64,000 nt of DNA from Erigeron canadensis (taxonomy: Eukaryota > Streptophyta > Magnoliopsida > Asterales > Asteraceae): contig NC_057767.1 of the NCBI RefSeq assembly GCF_010389155.1, forward strand, positions 28,367,295 to 28,431,294, read 5' to 3'. Below the pieces are notes generated by a model. The model made no database searches. It worked only from the letters and a program-made list of their open reading frames with translations, and had not been told where the DNA came from. Position 1 is the first letter of the stretch. Each line of letters starts with the position of its first letter. Positions 35,152 through 46,830 of the stretch are shown in pieces. Position numbers and translations under genes: made by a program.

Positions 35152-37568
35152 TATATTATAAAACATTTTGGATTTTTATTTATGATATGTCTTAAAAATT
35201 AAGCATATTTTTTTCCCCAAAAGCCTCTTTCAGTATCGCTATGGTTCCCAAAATGCTCATCCACACACTACAATACTAAATTACCGTATATACCTTTATA
35301 ATAAATTGTCACTCCTAAAATAAATTCACCGAAATGCGCGGATATTATGCTCATAGATGGAAACAAAAGTTTGAAGTTATTGAACTCGTCTGCCAATGTT
35401 TAATTTGAAGCCAATTTTCATCACCAATTGATCTGTCAATAGTGTATTTATTTTTGACCCAAAAGACTACCTACCTTTATTGGTGAGTCGATGGGAAGAG
35501 TATACTCGGTTGGCAATAAGGCCTTTACCATGTTGGATCAAGTTCCCAGAAGAACTGGATCCTACTCATGTGGAGATGTACCTTGCTCGAAATTTGGATG
35601 TTTTCCGGCGAGATATTGTATCTGCAACGTATCTTGCACGCCTTTTGATATCACCTATTTTATACATATTTATTTTACGCGATATTATTTATTTATGTTT
35701 AAATTATGTTTATTTTCATAAACTTAGGATACTTAATAGATAATTTATTTGAATTACAGGTCCATGTGATGGAAGTTAAATGAAAACCAAGCTGAAATGG
35801 ATGTAAATATCTGCTTTTGCAATTTGATGTTGATCGATAGAAAAGCAGCTCAATTTTATATTACTACTTTAGGTGGTCATGGTGCTCGTTGGTTGCTAGT
35901 TGCGAAAGGAAGTTTGAGAAAAAGAGAAGAAGTAAAGTGGCAGCCCACTTAATCAACATTAAGCCCAAAATAAATGAAGGGCCACTCCTTCCTTTGTCGT
36001 GTTCCCAAATTGGCAGAGGCAAAAAGGCCCAAATATTCAAATATATTAGTCTTGGGCATTAAGTCAAGAATATATATATATATATATATTCATTGTGATA
36101 ATTTTTAGATGTAGGGTTACGAATTGGAGAGTAAAGTCGGCAGGAGTTTTTGTGTTTGTAAGGTAAGCCTCAAGCAGGCCCCACCTTGGGGTTCGACTTT
36201 CTTTACTTTTTCTATATATTAATAGTGTAAATTTGAGTTCAAGTAATTTAATAATATTCATCTTTTCTTAAACTTATGAATTAGTGTTATTAGTTTAATC
36301 ATAAATAATCAAAAATTCATTATCTATTGAGATGAAGTGATACAATTGACGATTGTTGCACAAAGTTTCATTCAAGTTGATTTTATTAACGTTGTGTCGA
36401 GATACTTCTTGTCTCTTATTGTTATCCTTGTTAGTGATACATGTATGCTTTGTCGATGGTGTCGGAAGTATATAAGTATGATTTCAATTGTTTCTATATG
36501 AGTAGTTACTGTTAGTTCATGGTGTGGTAGCAAACGACATATTAATAATGGAAAGTAATTTGTTAATTAGCGGTTGATGGTGTCACGTTCATGTGGGCAT
36601 AATTGTTAATACATAGCCAAAACAAATTAATTAATTGGGTAAGTTATATTAATTGTTGGTAAGTTTGTCGACCAAGTGAGTTCTTTGTTCAAATCTAGGT
36701 TACTTTATCAACATATTTGGATTGGTCAATTCTTAATTTAAATGCAACCGGACGTGTCATGGATTCGCATGGATTCGAAGTAGATGATCTCTTAAGTCAT
36801 TTGTTTACAACAAACTTTTAAATCGAACTTAGATGTTATGTGAATGTTATTAATAATTTCTGCTGTATAATTGATGCATAATGCGTTATTCTCCATAGCA
36901 ATATGAACTATAAATGTTAAAAAATTGTTGTTAAAAAGTGATCAGAAAAAATATTGTAAAATAGTTGATGTATCATTGCTACTATAAAAGAGTTGGAATG
37001 AAATAAATGTTTAATATATAGAGTTGTTAGAAAATGTTATAACTTCTTTTATGGATGTATATGTGTTTAGGAGGAATTGCGGGTGGAGATCGTGACAGTG
37101 ATTAAGAGTTTAGGATTGTTGATTGATCTTGAAGATGTGGTTATGGATTGTGTTGATTTATCTCATATGCAGAAAAAAAAAAGGAGAAGTAATTGATGTT
37201 GATTAATGGTGACATTTAGTTATATTATTATTATCAGTATGAATGACTTCTATGCATTGCTGTATTTATGGTAGTAATGTAGCAATGACATTGATGTTGA
37301 TTAGGGAACATTAGTTATTATATTAGTATGAATGAATGACATTTATCTATTGCATTATTATTGATGGTAGTAATGTAGTCCTTCCACCCACAAAAATTGC
37401 AGTTTATTACTTTGAATGATAGTTTTACCCTTTCTGGGATCTACTGTTCTTACACTTACAAGAAGACCGATTTGGTGAGCTAATACTTTCTAAGTGAAAT
37501 GCATCATCATTTACTGTACTATTCCATCTCATGGTAGTTGGTGTTATCACTTATCAGATGTGTGCCTT
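35152..37568. other. Intergenic DNA with exon-like pieces
   Basis: 35480-35640 stays open in two frames and might be a decayed peptidase-like fragment. 37071-37196 follows a good splice acceptor (ATGTGTTTAG) and stays open for 41 codons (EELRVEIVTVIKSLGLL...MQKKKRRSN) to a TGA, like a last exon. I recognise neither. 36063-36085 is a TA microsatellite. Confidence 0.35.
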
Positions 37569-37723
37569 ATTTGGAAGGCGCCTGATTACCCGACCAATTT
37601 TTTAGTAAAATGACCACACTTTTTGCAGCGACCCTCGCTGCAAAAGGTCGATGTACGAAATCGTACACTGTGGACCATTAAGTCCACAGTGTATAATTGA
37701 TTCTATATATGGAAACTCGTATC

Positions 37724-38083
37724 TCACAATCGTTTTCATTCTTTCTTTCTATTTGTTCTTTCATAAAGTTTTTATATAACATTCTATTTGTTCTATTTGT
37801 TCTTTCACAATCGTTTATATATATAGATATAGATATATAGATATACATTAGATTTTCAATATACACAATCGTTTTCATTCTTTCTTTCTATTTGTACTTT
37901 CATAAAGTTTTTATATAACATTCTATTTGTTCTATTTGTTCTTTCACAATCGTTTATATATATAGATATAGATATATAGATATACATTAGATTTTCAATA
38001 TACACAATCGTTTTCATTCTTTCTTTCTATTTGTTCTTTCATAAAGTTTTTATATAACATTCTATTTGTTCTATTTGTTCTTT
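37724..38083. repeat. 139-bp tandem repeat, about 2.6 copies
   Basis: The unit beginning ACAATCGTTTTCATTCTTTC starts at 37726, 37865 and 38004, exactly 139 bases apart. The copies are nearly identical, so the amplification is recent. It lies between the left TIR and the start of the transposase gene, where the promoter and leader should be. Confidence 0.92.
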
Positions 38084-38115
38084 AGTATTATTATTATAGT
38101 TTATCATTATTTCAG

Positions 38116-41100
38116 ATGGATTTTGAAAGTATATGGGGCAAAATGGGTGCGGAAGGTTTTGAGCTTCACTTAGAAGAACCTGATGAAGAATTTGACATAC
38201 CAGAGGCGGCCCCTCATTTTGACTACGATGCTAGGGTTTTCCACACCGATCAGGTATCCTTGTTAACTTTAAAAAAAACTAATTTAGGCAAATATCATTA
38301 TTAGTTTATATTTTAGTAGTATTTAATTTGTGTTTTTTTGTTAAATTTATTGCATATTTAAAATGTTAGATATTTATTAGTATACAAATTAATGATAATT
38401 TGTTAAAAAAAATTAATTTAGGCAAATATCATTAAAATATTTATATTTTAGTACTATTTAATTTGTGTTTCGTTGTTAAATTTATTGCAATTTAAAAATG
38501 TTAGATATTGTATATTTAAAATGTTAGATATTTATTAGTATATAAATTAATGATAATTTGTTAAAAAAAACTAATTTAGGCAAATATCATTAAAATATTT
38601 ATATTTTAGTACTATTTCATTTGTGTTTCGTTGTTAAATTTATTGCAATTTTAAAATGTTAGATATTGCATATTTAAAATGTTAGATATTTATTAGTATA
38701 TAAATTAATGATAATTTGTTAAAAAAAACTAGTTTAGGCAAATATCATTAAAATATTTATATTTTAGTAATATTTAATTTGTGTTTCGTTGTTAAATTTA
38801 TTGCAATTTTAAAATGTTAGATATTGCATATTTAAAATGTTAGATATTTATTAGTATATAAATTAATGATAATTAAAAAAAACTAGTTTAGGCAAATATC
38901 ATTAAAATATTTATATTTTAGTACTATTTCATTTGTGTTTCGTTGTTATATTTATTGCATATTTTAAAATGTTAGATATTGCATACTTTTAATGTTAGAT
39001 ATTTATTAGTATACAAATTAATGATAATTTGTTAAAAAAAACTAATTTAGGCAAATATCATTAAAATATTTATATTTTAGTACTATTAAAATATTATCAA
39101 ATGACTTTAATACCCCTAATCTTATTTTTACTAAACCCCCAAATAACTTGTAAATTTTTACCGCAATTTTGTATAAATATATTGCTCAAGGACTAATAAT
39201 ACATCTTAAGGTGTTCGATTCACACGAAGAATTGTTCAACTGGGCCAAAAGTACAGGATTGCAGCTTGGTTATGTGTTAATCAAACGACGAACAAATTCC
39301 AACTTAGCTGGTGTAAGAAATAAAGTGACGATAGTCTGTAATTTTTCTGGGAAAATGGATGATAGGATAAGCGGCCTCGTTAAAAAGACACTTAAGTGTT
39401 AGTTCCCCCTTTAGATTAATCGGTCGTTTAACTGATGATGGTTGGAGGATAACCGTTGTAGACGACACACATAATCACTATCCAGCTGAGAATCTGGAAG
39501 GTTACGCGTACGCAAGAAGGTTGACTGAAGAGGAGAGATTATTTCTGGAAGAAGAATATCATCATGGTAGTACGCCCCGTAGGATGTTAAAGCTATTGAA
39601 AGAAAATTTTCCAGGAAACTTGACCCGCAGTGATGACATTTACAATTTCCAAAAAGCTATGCGGAAAAAGGCGGCCGAAAAACATGGGAACACTCCAATG
39701 CAGGTATATCATATCAAATTTACATATCTTTTTATTTATTTACTATGATAGAGTATCTGAAACGACATATGTACGCCATATTGTTCAAACGAAACAGGTT
39801 ATGTTCAGTTTGCTTAAGGAGCATAATTACTTGTATTATCATACAACAAACAGTGTATCTGGTCGATTGGAGAATCTGTTTTTTATACATCCGACAGCAT
39901 TTAAATTGTGGCGTGCATTTCCTTATGTTATCCAAATAGACGCCACGTACAAAACGAATGTGTACAACATGCCATTGGTCGAGATCGTTGGTGTCACTCC
40001 AACAAACAGGACATTTAGCATATCATATGCGTTTATCATAAGCGAACAAGAGCATAATTATAGATGGGTGTTGGAGTGTTTGAAGTCGACGTTAGGTGAA
40101 GGCTTTGCTGTGCGTGTCGTACTCACGGACCGGGATCTGGCGCTAATGAAAGCATGCAAAACCGTTATGCCTGAAGCATACCATTTACTGTGTAGAGTGC
40201 ACATATGGAGGAACATAGACAAATTTAGCATGCCATCGTTAAAAGGGGAAGGGAAATGGGGGCCTTTTTACGGATGGTGGAAAAAACTTTACGAGTCCCG
40301 CACACTAGAAGAGTACACCAACAATTTATCATATTTAAAAGAGAAGATGGGTCCCCGTTTAGACAGTAAGTGAAGTTCTTTTGAAGTTTTTTTTTTCCTA
40401 ATTTTTGGTAAATCACATATACCCACACAAGCTAATCACATGTTAAATTGACAGAGGTTTACAAGTACCTGCAGAAGGAGTGGCTTTCCCCGTACAAGGA
40501 AAAGTTTGTGTCCTTTTGGGTGGATCAACACCTCAACTACCGTAATTACACTACCAACAGAGTTGAGGCTGAGCATTCACTCCTCAAGTCCGAGTTACAG
40601 GGGAGATGTACATTTCACCGAATAATTCAGTGTGTTAATGATGTCCTCCTCGGACAAGATACAGAAATCAAGGGCCAACTAGAAGAAAGCAGGATTTATA
40701 GAGTTGGTAAACACAACTACCCATGTTTGAAAGACCTGCTTTGTGTTGTATCTGTGACAGCTCTTGATATAATGGTCGATGAAATAAAACGATTAAAAAA
40801 TGAGATCGGAAAAGACTTGAGAAAATGCGGGTGTAAGGTGTGGACTAGTTGTGGCCTTCCATGTGCCTGCCGTCTAGCTGCGTACATGCATTGCAGTAAG
40901 TTTATTGAAATATAGGCAATTGCTTATTTTTTTTTGGCTAAATGCACAAATATTGTAATTAGTTTTCGTCAAAAAAGTAGACAAACGTGTTGAGGTGCAT
41001 ACCATAAATGACTTTTGGAGAAAGCTAGACCTAACACTGTCGACATGCCTTCCAGACAACGATCATCGAAAAGACTCTGACGATGACAAAGCTATCGACC

Positions 41101-41801
41101 AATTAGTAGAGGATGTTAAAGTCCAGTTTAAGGATCAACCGAAGTCAAATCGCAAAAACTGGATTTCTAAATTAAAAGACATTGTCTATCCGGGAGAACG
41201 AAAATCAAGGACCCGTCTGTTATTAAAAATAAACGTGGAAGACCAATCGGGTCAAAGAAAAATATACCTCAAGTATGTCGGATCATAATTCGAACTACAT
41301 TTAATTAATTAAATTTTTTTTTTTTTTTTGGTAATTGCCCCCTATTTGTTAGTATACTTGTAATTGTAATCTGTTATTAAATTTTTTTTTTTGCAGACGC
41401 CCGAACAAAACAGACCAGCGACAATGTCTTATCCAAATGGTCGCCCACACGATTACTGGATGATGAATCCATATTGCGCTATGCTTCTGTCTAATGCGTT
41501 GGGGGTAATAATTATCTGTTTAAGTTTAGAGGAGAACATCACATGTTTTCCTTTTTGGAAGGGGCAAGGCAAGCTATACGTAGATGACCCGATATGCATT
41601 GCCCTGGTATCGGGGTCGACACATTTTGTTACGGTTTTTTTAGATAAGGACTGCCCAATGCCTTACACCTCAGCTTGGGGACATGATAAACCTGCATCGC
41701 AGGCCTGGGCAACACATCCGAAGTACAGAGACCGTTTGGCTGAGTACCACAGACACGTTCAAGCTAATAAGGCACCTACGGGATATGAGATCCTTGAATA
41801 G
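38116..41801 (+). pseudogene. MURA-type Mutator transposase with half an OTU-like domain
   Basis: Six exons are inferred: 38116-38253, 39211-39703, 39798-40365, 40455-40895, 40981-41272 and 41397-41801. Exon 2 has the FAR1/MuDR-type N-terminal region (DSHEELFNWAKSTG, then GYAYARRLTEEE). Exon 3 has the MULE DDE core with QIDATYKTN and VVLTDRDLALMKA, and exon 4 supplies the third acidic residue in TTNRVEAEHSLLK. Exon 4 also has the SWIM-type zinc motif (CGCKVWTSCGLPCACRL). Exon 5 has FWRKL and a KRGRPIGSK basic motif. Exon 6 encodes the second half of an OTU-like domain (HDYWMMNPYCAMLLSNALGV, HFVTVFL). Damage: a frame change near 39400 (stop at 39400-39402) and another near 41215; the catalytic Cys half of the OTU domain is absent. 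The protein would be about 777 residues if intact. Confidence 0.75.
38270..39090. repeat. Tandem repeat of about 155-159 bp in transposase intron 1
   Basis: The anchor GGCAAATATCATTA recurs at 38287, 38421, 38579, 38737, 38891 and 39050, with spacings of 134, 158, 158, 154 and 159. Each unit repeats AAAATGTTAGATATT and TTAGTATA.AAATTAATG. It makes up nearly all of the first intron. Confidence 0.9.
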
Positions 41802-42136
41802 TTTATTTATATCGTATAATTTTTTGTTTGTAACTCTTTAACGTATGTAATAATAGTTATTATAAGTACTAGATATCGTTGATGTATTTTTTTACTTATA
41901 TTTGTTATAATGATTACTAATAATAGTTGACGTATTCTATAGCTATCTTTGATGTTTTTGTTTTTATAAGTACTAGATATCGTTGACGTATTTATTTATA
42001 TAGATTAGGCATATTTTTTTTACGTTTTTTTCGTTTGTTATGACCATCATCACCAGCACATCCGAAAAGATAAACACATATACACCACAAACATAATTGA
42101 TACAATAAAATATATATTGTTTATAACCAAAAAATA

Positions 42137-43717
42137 CTAATCATGAGCACCATCGCTCTCATCATCATCGTTATCTAAATTGACATGATACGATCCGCCT
42201 GAGTATTGAGGGGCTGTGGGCAACTGCTGGGACGGCTGAGGAGGAAAAGGAGCCTGTGCATAACTAGAATAGTTAAATAATTCCTCAAATAAGGAGGACG
42301 TCTGGCTAGGCTGAGGTGGGTCATTGTTCAAGTCGAATGATGCACGTGGCTGTCCCTGGGTAAGATGCGTATAGTCATACGCCTCGGTACCCATCTGCCT
42401 GATGAACCGCCCTATGCCTCGACGATGCCCCGCCCAGGGTCCCCGTACATCCATGACAATGTCAGGATCTGGTGTCGGAACGGGGTCCTGTTCAGCCTCC
42501 TCCTTCTTCTTCTTGAGCTGAGACTGTAAAAAACATTACATTATACATAAGGTTGATTAATTAACATTTAATACTAAAAAATATAAAATCCTACAGAGAG
42601 ACACATACATGTATTTCTTCAGCCATCGGGTGTTCCCATTGTTTATCCTTCTTCTTCTTGTGCATAATCTCGAACAAATCCACCAAGTCCACGTCCTTGT
42701 TTTTTTCAACCTGTAAACACATCAATTTATCATAAGACATATACATTCTTTAATTCATACTTTTAAACACAAGTATATATATTTAATACATATATAATTC
42801 ATAACTAACCTTCTCCTGGTGGACATACTGAGAGTAAGACTTACGACCATGGGTCCCCGCAATAACTTGTTTGCCCCTGTTCATGCTGTTTCTCGCCGAC
42901 TGCTTCACCCGGTCCTCCCTCTGGTAATACCCCAACAAAGTTCTTCAGTCCTCCTGTGACATACCCTCTGGAGGAACAGCCTGTTCCAACTGGGGAACTG
43001 CATCCAGACCCCCCTTTTTGGAAAAGTGGGCTCTCTTGAACTGGCTCTTTCGGAGCCGATACTGATCGGAGCAGTCCCTATCAACACACAGCCTGAACCC
43101 CCGCCTGATAGGATCCTCGGGGTTAGGAATCTGAATAAAGTGGTCCAATTTGAACCGAGTCTGCAATTTATAAAAGTAAAAGTTAGCGAAATTAAAAAAA
43201 AATACAAACATCAAAGAAGAAGTTAAAAATGAATAATATTTTACGTTCAGGGTCGGGATGATAAAATCCTTTCTTTCAGCAGGCACATGGTCCCAGGAGT
43301 CATATGTCTGAGGGATGTGGCGGACCAAGGTGCCAATGAGGCTCTTATACATAGAAGAATTTGGGCCGATCGCCTGCCACGTTTTTAAGTTGCTCGTGTC
43401 AAAGTCGATTGACAGACGGCCCTTTTTCGCGAACTCGGCCTCCAGATTTAAATTTTGACATGGCCCCCTCCCCTTTCCCTTTCGTGGGGCTAGCAAAAAT
43501 TAAAAAAACAAGTTAGTAAAAAAAATATTAAATTAAAATATGAATTATAAAGAACCAAATTCTAAAAAGACAAGTTAGTAAAAAAATATTAAATTAAAAT
43601 ATGAATTATAAAAAAACCAAATTCCTTACCGCCGCTGCCTTTGCAGCCCCATGTAATCTTCCACCATGGTCGACGTGGGTCTTCATTGCCGCCATCACCG
43701 CCATGATAAGTCGCCAT
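42137..43717 (-). pseudogene. PF03004-like (Ptta/En/Spm type) gene of the Mutator-like element
   Basis: Five exons on the minus strand (43630-43717, 43245-43489, 42810-43160, 42609-42710, 42137-42523) join with GT-AG borders to 390 codons. The product starts MATYHGGDGGNEDPRRPWW and has FKLDHFIQIPNPEDPIRRG, RCSD-type and QREDRVKQSARNSMNR...GRKSY blocks like PF03004 proteins. A lysine-rich stretch follows, then a Pro/Gln/Asp-rich tail. Codon 230 or so, at 42945-42947, is TGA where the reading frame and homology continue on both sides, so it is probably a former TGG (Trp). The other splice sites are clean, so this single nonsense change is the only visible lesion. It is convergent with the transposase gene, 335 bases apart. 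Its own function is unknown; an accessory role like MURB is only a guess from position. Confidence 0.65.
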
Positions 43718-44700
43718 CTATACTGCAAAATACAAATCATATTATACGTTTTTTGCAAAATACAAATCATATAACAAAATTATCACAAATTTAATTACTT
43801 TTATATATATCTTTTTTACTTGATAATAATTTTTAGAACTCCGTTTATACAATATAAATTTACTTTTATACTTTTAAATTTAACTTTATAATAATTTTTA
43901 ATACGTCTAAGGTAGTTTACTTAATCAAAATTTTTAATTCAAATTTTTAAATAATTTTGTATATTTAGTTCAATACATATATTTTTAACATAATCTTGGC
44001 TATTTATTTTAATCATTTTTTTAACAAATTTTAATCTACGTCATTTTTATTTTGTCAATATTCTAACCAAAAAGTAAAACACCTAACACTAATGACTAAA
44101 ATATTCTAACAAATCAATATATTAACTTTTTAACTTAATTTTTTATACTTTTGAACTTAATTTTTATAATTAATTTTTATGTATATTTTTGTTGAACTAA
44201 ATTTTATTACGTCTTAAGTAGTTTATTTAATCAAAGTTTTTACATAATCTTGCCTATTTATTTTAATCAATTTTTTAACAATTTCTAATCTTCTTAAATT
44301 TGCATTTAAAGATATATATTCTAACAAATCACTAACAAAACAAATTCGTGGCTCCTAACAAATCACTAAATTATCAATAAATCAAAACTAACTATACTAA
44401 CAAACCTATTAAAATCCTATAAACAACTAATAATCCTAACAAAACTAACAAAACTAATAAATATACAAAAACTATACTAACATACCAATATTCTAACAAA
44501 ACTAACAAAACTAATAAATATACAAAAACTATACTAACATACCAATATTCCAACAAAACTAACTAATTAACAAAACTAACAAAACTAATAATAACATACC
44601 AATATACTAACAAACCTATTAAAATCCTATAAACAACTAATAATTCTAACAAATTAACAAAACTGATATATGTACAAAAACTATACTAACATACCATGGA
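43718..44700. other. 5' flank of the second Mutator gene
   Basis: AT-rich, with reiterated ACAAAACTAACAAAACTAATAA motifs (44430-44660) that form a degenerate short tandem array. It should include the promoter of the minus-strand gene. No TATA box is chosen. Confidence 0.5.
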
Positions 44701-45060
44701 GGCCCGAATTTTTTCACTTTTTGCAGCGAGGGTCGCTGCAAAAATTAGTAATGGTCTAGATACTAAAAAATAATGGTTTGGATATTGGGAAAAGCATAAA
44801 ATACATACCACAATTTGAAAGGCCCGAATTTTTTCACTTTTTGCAGCGAGGGTCGCTGCAAAAATTAGTAATGGTCTAGATACTAAAAAATAATGGTTTG
44901 GATATTGGGAAAAGCATAAAATACATACCACAATTTGAAAGGCCCGAATTTTTTCACTTTTTGCAGCGAGGGTCGCTGCAAAAATTAGTAATAGTCTAGA
45001 TACTAAAAAATAACGGTTTGGATATTGGAAAAAGCATAAAATACATACCACAATTTGAAA
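44701..45060. repeat. Three 120-bp tandem repeats with palindrome in the right TIR region
   Basis: Units start at 44701, 44821 and 44941 with GGCCCGAATTTTTTCACTTT and are nearly identical over 120 bases. Each carries the inverted form of the terminal palindrome, GCAGCGAGGGTCGCTGC. A GGC/GGT-rich stretch follows (45110-45290). Confidence 0.95.
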
Positions 45061-45719
45061 TGGCTTGAAAATTTGGGGGAAGACGACCGACCGGAATTTG
45101 GGGGAGGATAATCCCGACACCGGCGGTACTGCGGTGGCGGTGGATGGCGGCGGCGGCTGGCGGTACTGCACGGTGGTGGCTGGCGGCGGTAATGCAATAG
45201 ATGGTGGAGGAAGAGAAGGCTGGCGGTACTGCACGGTGGTGGCTGGCGGTCGACGGTGGTGGCTGGCGGCGGTACTGCAATAGATGGGTGGAGGAAGAAA
45301 AAGTGTAAAAAAATGTTATATTTTGAAGGGTGGAGGAAGTGTAATCTGAAAATGATGGAATAGATGATGGGTGGATCGGTTTTTAAAAAGGCGCTGGGTT
45401 AACTTATTGCAGCGACCCTCGCTGCAATAAGTGGAGTCACGGTCAGGTCAAACATTTAAAGCGGTGAGTGGAAAGCTGACGTGGCGAGGGTTATTGCAGC
45501 GACCCTCGCTGAAAAATGTGTCTGGTCAAATTACTAAAAATGATGGTCGAGATACGGGCGCGATTTGGAATTTTGGATGGAGTTTCAAATCATATACAGT
45601 AACATGTTTGTTGTATTGCCAATTTACATCTCTATATTGTTCCTTTTATTAGCACAAATGGTCCTTGTCGTTGGCAATATTTGCATTTTAAGCCCTATAT
45701 ATATATATATATATGTATA

Positions 45720-46170
45720 TTTATTTTTTTGTCGCGATCTTTTTGTAACATGTTTTCTTACAGCTGAGTATCTAATTTTAATTCTGAAAAACACAATCTA
45801 TTATTAAAAACACCCTCTTAAGCTTCTTGTGTATGGTTTATAGTTATGTGCTATTGTGAAGCAATGACCATATGATTACCATTATTTGATGAATGTCACA
45901 GATATGTCTGTAGTCCAAGCCTTGGATTGACTACATTTTACCTACCTATGTTTTGCTTATTCTAGTTTTGATTATTAAGGAGTCATAGATATTTCGTTGT
46001 ATGAACTATGACACACAATTTTGGGCTACCTGCAGAATATATCTTAAATGATAAAGTGTTACTTGCTTATAAGCATTTTGGATGTTAAGTTGATGCTATC
46101 TGTTAGTTGGCCTGACAAATGCTTTCCCTTTAACATCAAATTAGGAACAATGATGATGTTTCTTGTTATA
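45720..46170 (+). pseudogene. Relic of a duplicated TIM10 3' region
   Basis: 45816-45902 resembles 29458-29540 (TIM10 intron 4; shared GTGCTATTGTGAAGCAATGACC). 45903-46170 resembles 30009-30312 (TIM10 downstream; shared TTCGTTGTATGAACTAT and GCTTTCCCTTTAACATC). Weaker similarity extends left to about 45720. The stretch equal to 29541-30008, which holds the last coding exon, is absent. No other exon was found, so this is a non-coding relic. Confidence 0.6.
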
Positions 46171-46189
46171 ACCTATAAGCAGGGGCGGA

Positions 46190-46830
46190 TGTATACTGTT
46201 GGCAAGGGGGTAATGCCCCCTATGGAGCCCAAATAAATTAGACTTGTCAATGTTAAATTTTTAATGGAATCCCAAATGCTAGTAGAATGCCCCCAACTCA
46301 ATTTTGTAATGCCCCCAAATAATCTATACAATTAAAAATTGATTGTACATAGTGAGAAAAGATGATAATAAATAAAAACATCCTCAAGTTTTATTTTGAA
46401 GGATGTATCGGATTGTTTGTTTCTAAATTCTTAATTTTTTTCTTTAACAAAAAAATTGTTTGTTTGTAATATATAGATGATTTTAGTTAGATTTTTTTGT
46501 TGTTTAATGTTAGTTTCTATGCTTTTTTCTGTGGCACCATTGTTGTTTGCCGCAGTTTTTTTTGCTAGTAAATTGCCTATTTGGAAGTTTTTTTTTATTA
46601 CAGTAAATTGATTGTTTTGTTGCTGTATTTTTGCTGTTATATTATAGGTGTTTATTGGGTTTTTTTTCCGAAATTTTGTCTATTTCGAGGCAGTTTTGAT
46701 ACTATTTCGAAGCTAATTCATTGTATTTTTTATCTGCTCATGTTTAATGACTTTTACAAGGATAGTCAATCATCTAGTAAATTTTTTTTGCCCCCACTTA
46801 AACAAATTCCTGGATCTAACAATTTATCGA
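46190..46830. mobile_element. hAT-like element fragment
   Basis: The left end CAGGGGCGGATGTATAC is typical of plant hAT MITEs and is followed by AATGCCCCC repeats. TTTGCCCCCACTTAAAC near 46790 marks the inverse side, but the terminal bases and target duplication are missing. Small T-rich open frames inside are not genes. Confidence 0.45.

Larger units (their letters stand above)
37577..45562. mobile_element. 8-kb Mutator-like element with two convergent genes
   Basis: The ends form an imperfect inverted repeat of about 70 bases: GGCGCCTGATTACCCGACCA at the left, CGCGCCCGTATCTCGACCA as the inverse of the right. Both continue through TTTAGTAA..TGACCA.ACA and the GCAGCGACCCTCGCTGC palindrome. 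Both flanks carry ATTTGGAA (37569-37576 and 45563-45570). Inside are a MURA-type transposase gene (plus, 38116-41801) and a PF03004-like gene (minus, 42137-43717), tail to tail as in maize MuDR. Both genes have disabling changes, so this is a once-autonomous element now probably dead. Three tandem arrays sit in the end and intron regions. Confidence 0.85.

Noticed and set aside
35480..35640. Possible Ulp1-like peptidase C-terminus
   Set aside because: Two frames show faint resemblance (SCG near a VP..TGS motif), but the catalytic pattern is not met and frames must be mixed.
38270..39090. CRISPR-like or centromeric array
   Set aside because: The repeats are contiguous without unique spacers, few in number and inside an intron of a transposase gene.
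44686..45234. 182-residue minus-strand frame with repeated segments
   Set aside because: The repeats are the translation of the 120-base tandem array in the element's right end.
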